A stretch of DNA of 64,000 nt, from contig NZ_CP046600.1 of assembly GCF_018278905.1 (NCBI RefSeq), positions 3,224,001 to 3,288,000 of the forward strand, given 5' to 3'. Shown piece after piece: positions 60,804-64,000 of this stretch. The notes beneath the pieces are model-generated. The model made no database searches. It had not been told where the DNA came from and saw only the letters and a program-made list of their open reading frames with translations. The number at the start of each line of letters is the position of its first letter. The stretch's first letter is position 1. The DNA comes from Mycobacterium spongiae (GTDB lineage Bacteria > Actinomycetota > Actinomycetes > Mycobacteriales > Mycobacteriaceae). The position numbers and the translations under genes were made by a program.

Positions 60804-62165
60804 CTACTGGCCGAACGAGATGTCGAGCAGGCTCTTCTTCTGCTCGGTGTATTCCTGTTCGCTCAGCAGTCCAGCGGCGCGCTGTGCCGCGATGTCGCGG
60901 ATCGCGGCTGCGACGCCGGTCATAACGGTCCGCGGCGCGGGCACTACCTCGACGCCGTCGGCCGGTGCGTCCTCGGTGCGACCGGCCAGCCGCGCCGCCC
61001 CGGCGTTCTGCGCAGCGTTCGCGGCAGCCGGCGGGTCGGCCATCGCCTGTCCGGCCATCCCGCCAATTCCCATCTGGTTCAAAGTGTTTGCCACACCGAA
61101 TGCTGCTGCCGGCCGCGCTGCCGCGTTCGCGTTCGACAGCGGTGTGGTCAGTGCGGTTGGGCGTACTTCGGTTGCGGCAGCTTCGGTTTGAGTCCAACTC
61201 GGCGGCACCGTCAATCCCCCGATCATGTTCGCGCGCGCGAACGCCGCTGACATCGCCGGCGCAGCAACCCCGCCAGGGGGAAACCCCGCAAGGGGCGCCA
61301 CAAACGGCTGCACGGGCGCCGGTCCGGTACCTGGCCAAGGCTCTACCCCGTCCCAGCCGCTGAAGGTCTCATCGTCGTCGACACCCGAAACAGCGGTGAG
61401 CCCGGCGAAGGGAAAATCCCCGAATGTAGCAGTCACGTCTGCCGGTAAGACCCCGAAAAGGGCCACTACCTCGGTTGGTCCAGTGAATAGGAGCGCGACC
61501 AGGATGGCTAGGAGTTCGAACTGGGCCGGTACCGCCAACGCGGACAACACCTGCGGCACAACCGATATGGCTTCTTGCACGGCGCCGGCGAGGGTGCCGA
61601 TTTGGCTGATCGCGGCGGCTTGGCTGGCCGTCCCGCTCGGGTCGGTGTTCTGGTGGGGAGAGGTAAACGGAGTCAGTACGACCGCGGCTGCTGAAGAAGC
61701 TGCGTAGTTGTACATCGCCAGACTGTCCTGCACCCACATCTCGGCGTAGAGCGTCTCGGTGGCCGCGATCGCCGGTGTGTTCTGCCCGAAGAAGTTGGTC
61801 GCCACCAGGACCGCCAGCAGGCTGCGGTTGGCGGCGATCTCCGGTGGCGGCACCGTTGATGCGAACGCCGCCTCGTAAGCGGAGGCCGCCGTCCATGCCT
61901 GGGCGGCAGTTTCCTCCGCTTGCGCGGCAGTGGCGCTCAGCCATTCCACGTAGGACCCGGCCGCTGCGCTCATCGCCGCGGACGACGGACCCGACCAAAC
62001 CCCTTCGGTGAGTTCGGACACCGCCGACTGATATCCGCTGGCCGTCCTGTACAGCTCGTCGGCCATGCTGTCCCAGGCCTGCGCAGCGGCCAGCATCGGC
62101 CCCACTCCCGGACCGGCATACATTCGAGAGGAGTTAATCTCCGGCGGATAGATCCCGAAATCCAT
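60804..62165 (-). CDS. PPE family protein with SHOCT-like tail (copy 1)
   Basis: A 453-residue PPE protein from MDFGIYPPEINSSRMYAGPG, with the PPE domain over residues 1-180 (WSGPSSAAMSAAAGSYVEWL as the WxG-like segment). The SVP-type motif appears as GGLTVPPSW near residue 320. The C-terminal 35 residues, IRDIAAQRAAGLLSEQEYTE QKKSLL, fit a SHOCT oligomerisation domain. ESX-5 type secretion is likely. No PE gene is adjacent. It follows the second PPE gene by about 50 bp in the same direction. Confidence 0.85.
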   Translation of the reverse strand: MDFGIYPPEINSSRMYAGPGVGPMLAAAQAWDSMADELYRTASGYQSAVSELTEGVWSGPSSAAMSAAAGSYVEWLSATAAQAEETAAQAWTAASAYEAAFASTVPPPEIAANRSLLAVLVATNFFGQNTPAIAATETLYAEMWVQDSLAMYNYAASSAAAVVLTPFTSPHQNTDPSGTASQAAAISQIGTLAGAVQEAISVVPQVLSALAVPAQFELLAILVALLFTGPTEVVALFGVLPADVTATFGDFPFAGLTAVSGVDDDETFSGWDGVEPWPGTGPAPVQPFVAPLAGFPPGGVAAPAMSAAFARANMIGGLTVPPSWTQTEAAATEVRPTALTTPLSNANAAARPAAAFGVANTLNQMGIGGMAGQAMADPPAAANAAQNAGAARLAGRTEDAPADGVEVVPAPRTVMTGVAAAIRDIAAQRAAGLLSEQEYTEQKKSLLDISFGQ

Positions 62166-62215
62166 TGCTGCGCACACCCCCTCTCGACGAATGCCGCTGT
62201 CGGCAGACAGGCGGT

Positions 62216-63625
62216 TCAGCGACCGAGCAGGCGGTTCTTCTGCTCGGTGTATTCCTCGTCGGTCAAAATCCCCTCGTCGCGGAGCTTGGTGAATTCACGT
62301 AGCTCGGCCGCGACCCCGGTGACCACAGCCCGAGGCCGGTCGTCGGGCACCTCGCCGCTATGGCCGGGTGCCGCATTGTCAGCGTCGGTCGCTGCAGTTC
62401 TGGCGCGAGCGGGCGCATCTGCGTTCTTGGCCCCCTTGCCGCCGCCCCGGCCCCCGCCGGTACCAACGGTTCCAGCCATGGCTCGTCCGGCCATTCCCGC
62501 CATTGCCATCTGGGCGAGCATCGTGCCCGTGCCGGTTCCCGCCGCCGGTGCGGCGGTGGCCTTCACTGCGGTTTCACTCAGCGCCGGCAGCGTGTACGCG
62601 ACGGGGCGCACAGCCGGGGTGGCAACGGTCCACGCCGGCGGCACGGATAACGCGCCGACGGTGTTCGCCTCACCCAGACCGGCGGACACCGTCGGCGGCG
62701 GCACCGTGCCGGCCCGCAAGTTGAGCAGCGGCGCCGGGAACGGCTTCACCGGCGCCGGTCCAGTGCCCGGATAGGGTTCTATGCCCTCCCAGCCGCTGAG
62801 GATCTCGTCGGAGTGAATACCCACCAGGGTGCTGTAGACGGCCACCGGAAGATTCACCACCCCGATCACACCCGCAGGCACGCCGAGACCAAGGGTAGCG
62901 ATGGCCGCTGATACACCGAGGGTAAGGGCGGACACATCGCCCAGCGCGGCCAGCAGGAGCAATGGGTCCACCACGGCCGCCGCCGGGGCCGCCGCGGTCT
63001 GCAGCATGCTGGGCACCGCGGAGAAAACTTGCCCGACCCTGCTCTCCGCGATACCGGCAGCCTCGCCGACGACAGCTGCTTGGTTGGCCAACCCACCCGG
63101 ATCAGTGGTCTGCGGGGGCGGGTTGAACGGCGTCAGCGACGTCGCCGAGGCCGACGAGGCTGCGTAGCCATACATCGTCGCCGCGTCCTGTGCCCACATC
63201 TCTGCGTACTGCGCTTCGGTGGCCGCGATCGCCGGGGCGTTTATTCCGAACACATCGGTCGCGACCAGGGTCATCAGCTGGCTGCGGTTGGCCGCCACCA
63301 TTGGCGGCGGAACCGTCGCGGAAAACGCGGTCTGGTAGGCAGCGGCCGCGGCCTTGGCCTGCGCGGCGGTTTCTTCGGCCTGCGCGGCGGTGACTCGCAA
63401 CCACGCCGCATACGACGCGGCCGCAGCGCTCATCGACGCCGACGACGGCCCTAACCAAGGACCAGCGGTCAATGCCGATACCACCGCTTGGTAGGAATTC
63501 GCCGCGGAAAGCAGTTCGGCAGCGAGCACACCCCACACCTCGGCCGCGGCCGACAACGATCCCGCCCCGGCGCCGGTATACATGCGGGTCGAGTTGACCT
63601 CCGGCGGATAGCTCCCGAATTCCAT
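62216..63625 (-). CDS. PPE family protein with SHOCT-like tail (copy 2)
   Basis: A 469-residue PPE protein from MEFGSYPPEVNSTRMYTGAG. PPE domain 1-180 with WLGPSSASMSAAAASYAAWL; SVP-type motif GALSVPPAW; a Gly-rich and basic linker; and C-terminal LREFTKLRDEGILTDEEYTE QKNRLLG, a SHOCT-like tail. It is a paralogue of copy 1 and is transcribed first in the pair. Fifty bp separate the genes, so one operon is likely. Confidence 0.86.
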   Translation of the reverse strand: MEFGSYPPEVNSTRMYTGAGAGSLSAAAEVWGVLAAELLSAANSYQAVVSALTAGPWLGPSSASMSAAAASYAAWLRVTAAQAEETAAQAKAAAAAYQTAFSATVPPPMVAANRSQLMTLVATDVFGINAPAIAATEAQYAEMWAQDAATMYGYAASSASATSLTPFNPPPQTTDPGGLANQAAVVGEAAGIAESRVGQVFSAVPSMLQTAAAPAAAVVDPLLLLAALGDVSALTLGVSAAIATLGLGVPAGVIGVVNLPVAVYSTLVGIHSDEILSGWEGIEPYPGTGPAPVKPFPAPLLNLRAGTVPPPTVSAGLGEANTVGALSVPPAWTVATPAVRPVAYTLPALSETAVKATAAPAAGTGTGTMLAQMAMAGMAGRAMAGTVGTGGGRGGGKGAKNADAPARARTAATDADNAAPGHSGEVPDDRPRAVVTGVAAELREFTKLRDEGILTDEEYTEQKNRLLGR

Positions 63626-63932
63626 GGCTCGTTGCTCCTCGACGCACCGTGCGCGGGGTCTCATCGCCGCTCGTGGTTGCTGGCCCCCGACGGCGAAATC
63701 ACCGACGAGCACACGGTACATCGCGCGAGCTACATCCCGCCCGCCAACGCGGTCAGGTCATAGCCCATACACACATTTGCCTGTACACGCAGTCAGGGCG
63801 GCGTCGGGTGCATGGGCATCCGCGGCGACACCGCCAACAATTCAGAGAAGCAGGTCAATCTCTCAGGTCGTCGTTGCCACGCTCAGTAGCGAAATGTACA
63901 AATCATGGTTCAGTGAGTGTACAGTTCACCGT
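63626..63932. promoter_or_regulatory. Divergent promoter region with TGTACA boxes
   Basis: No gene is seen. TGTACA occurs at 63782, 63895 and 63918; the last two are 23 bp apart and sit just before the antitoxin start, as expected for an autoregulated operator. The region must also drive the PPE pair leftward. Confidence 0.45.
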
Positions 63933-64000
63933 GTGGATGTATCCGTGACCGAGTTGCGCGCGCACCTCAGCGAATGGCTCGATCGGGCGCGGGCGGGTAG
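63933..64000 (+). CDS. Type II antitoxin, Phd/YefM or VapB-like, N-terminal part only
   Basis: GTG 63933 begins DVSVTELRAHLSEWLDRARA, the N-terminal DNA-binding pattern of the Phd/YefM antitoxin fold (TELRxxLxxxLDxA). The gene runs off the right edge, so the toxin partner cannot be seen. M. tuberculosis has a ParDE pair near the equivalent tRNA-Leu, but that need not be orthologous. Confidence 0.7.
   Translation, partial: MDVSVTELRAHLSEWLDRARAG

Overview
The window is chromosomal DNA from a slow-growing Mycobacterium outside the strict M. tuberculosis gene order. Evidence: high G+C; frequent GTG starts; PPE proteins; the Pup-proteasome genes (pafA, pafB, pafC, prcA, prcB, pup, dop, mpa); mycothiol ligase mshC; and nearly the whole gene order of M. 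tuberculosis Rv2073c-Rv2141c. It is not H37Rv. From memory, H37Rv has a block of PE/PPE, helicase, toxin-antitoxin and IS6110 genes (about Rv2098c-Rv2108) between pafA and prcA, whereas here there is one small secreted-protein gene. A thioesterase and an FAD oxidoreductase also sit between the Rv2119 and Rv2120c homologues. Species assignment (M. kansasii- or M. marinum-like) is a guess. Gene names rest on remembered family sequences; no search was run.

Layout. 1-2.6 kb: the end of an SDR gene, an F420-dependent reductase, a 51-residue lipoprotein under a Zur-like palindrome, and an exported PLC-like protein. 3.0-13.6 kb: an accessory island that looks like a second copy of the CpnT locus (Rv3899c-Rv3903c type). 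It holds four tandem copies of a small membrane-protein gene, each followed by an intact or decaying copy of a Pro/Ala-rich partner gene, then an Ala/Gly-rich protein, an immunity-factor-like gene and a CpnT-like channel/toxin protein with a C-terminal TNT (NAD+ glycohydrolase) domain. 13.7-18.1 kb: an alpha/beta hydrolase, lipoprotein LppJ and kinase PknJ. 18.1-26 kb: pepE, a 5'-3' exonuclease, a DUF4333-like membrane protein, helY, tatC and tatA. 25-37 kb: the pupylation and proteasome genes. 37-49 kb: lppK, trmI, a RecB-like nuclease, thioesterase, oxidoreductase, hisE-hisG, metH and a PAC2 protein. 49-58 kb: mshC, cysQ, several small conserved genes, uppP, lppL and pyrD. 58-64 kb: a PEBP protein, an M20 peptidase, tRNA-Leu(GAG), a broken serine recombinase ending inside that tRNA, two PPE genes with SHOCT-like tails, and the start of an antitoxin gene.

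How the genes work together. Dop deamidates Pup; PafA attaches Pup to lysines of target proteins; Mpa unfolds the conjugates and feeds them to the PrcBA core. PafB and PafC are WYL-type regulators of the DNA-damage response. TatA and TatC form a twin-arginine translocase. MshC belongs to mycothiol synthesis and CysQ to sulfate assimilation and PAP turnover. In the toxin island, toxin and immunity genes overlap by ATGA, consistent with coupled expression; the membrane and Pro-rich genes are probably accessory to export of the toxin.

Repeats and structured elements recur in intergenic DNA: three loci with about three tandem units of 55-59 bp (before dop, before mshC, and between the thioesterase and oxidoreductase genes), a MIRU-like unit between pafB and pafC, two copies of a long inverted repeat, and a hairpin covering the metH Shine-Dalgarno sequence.
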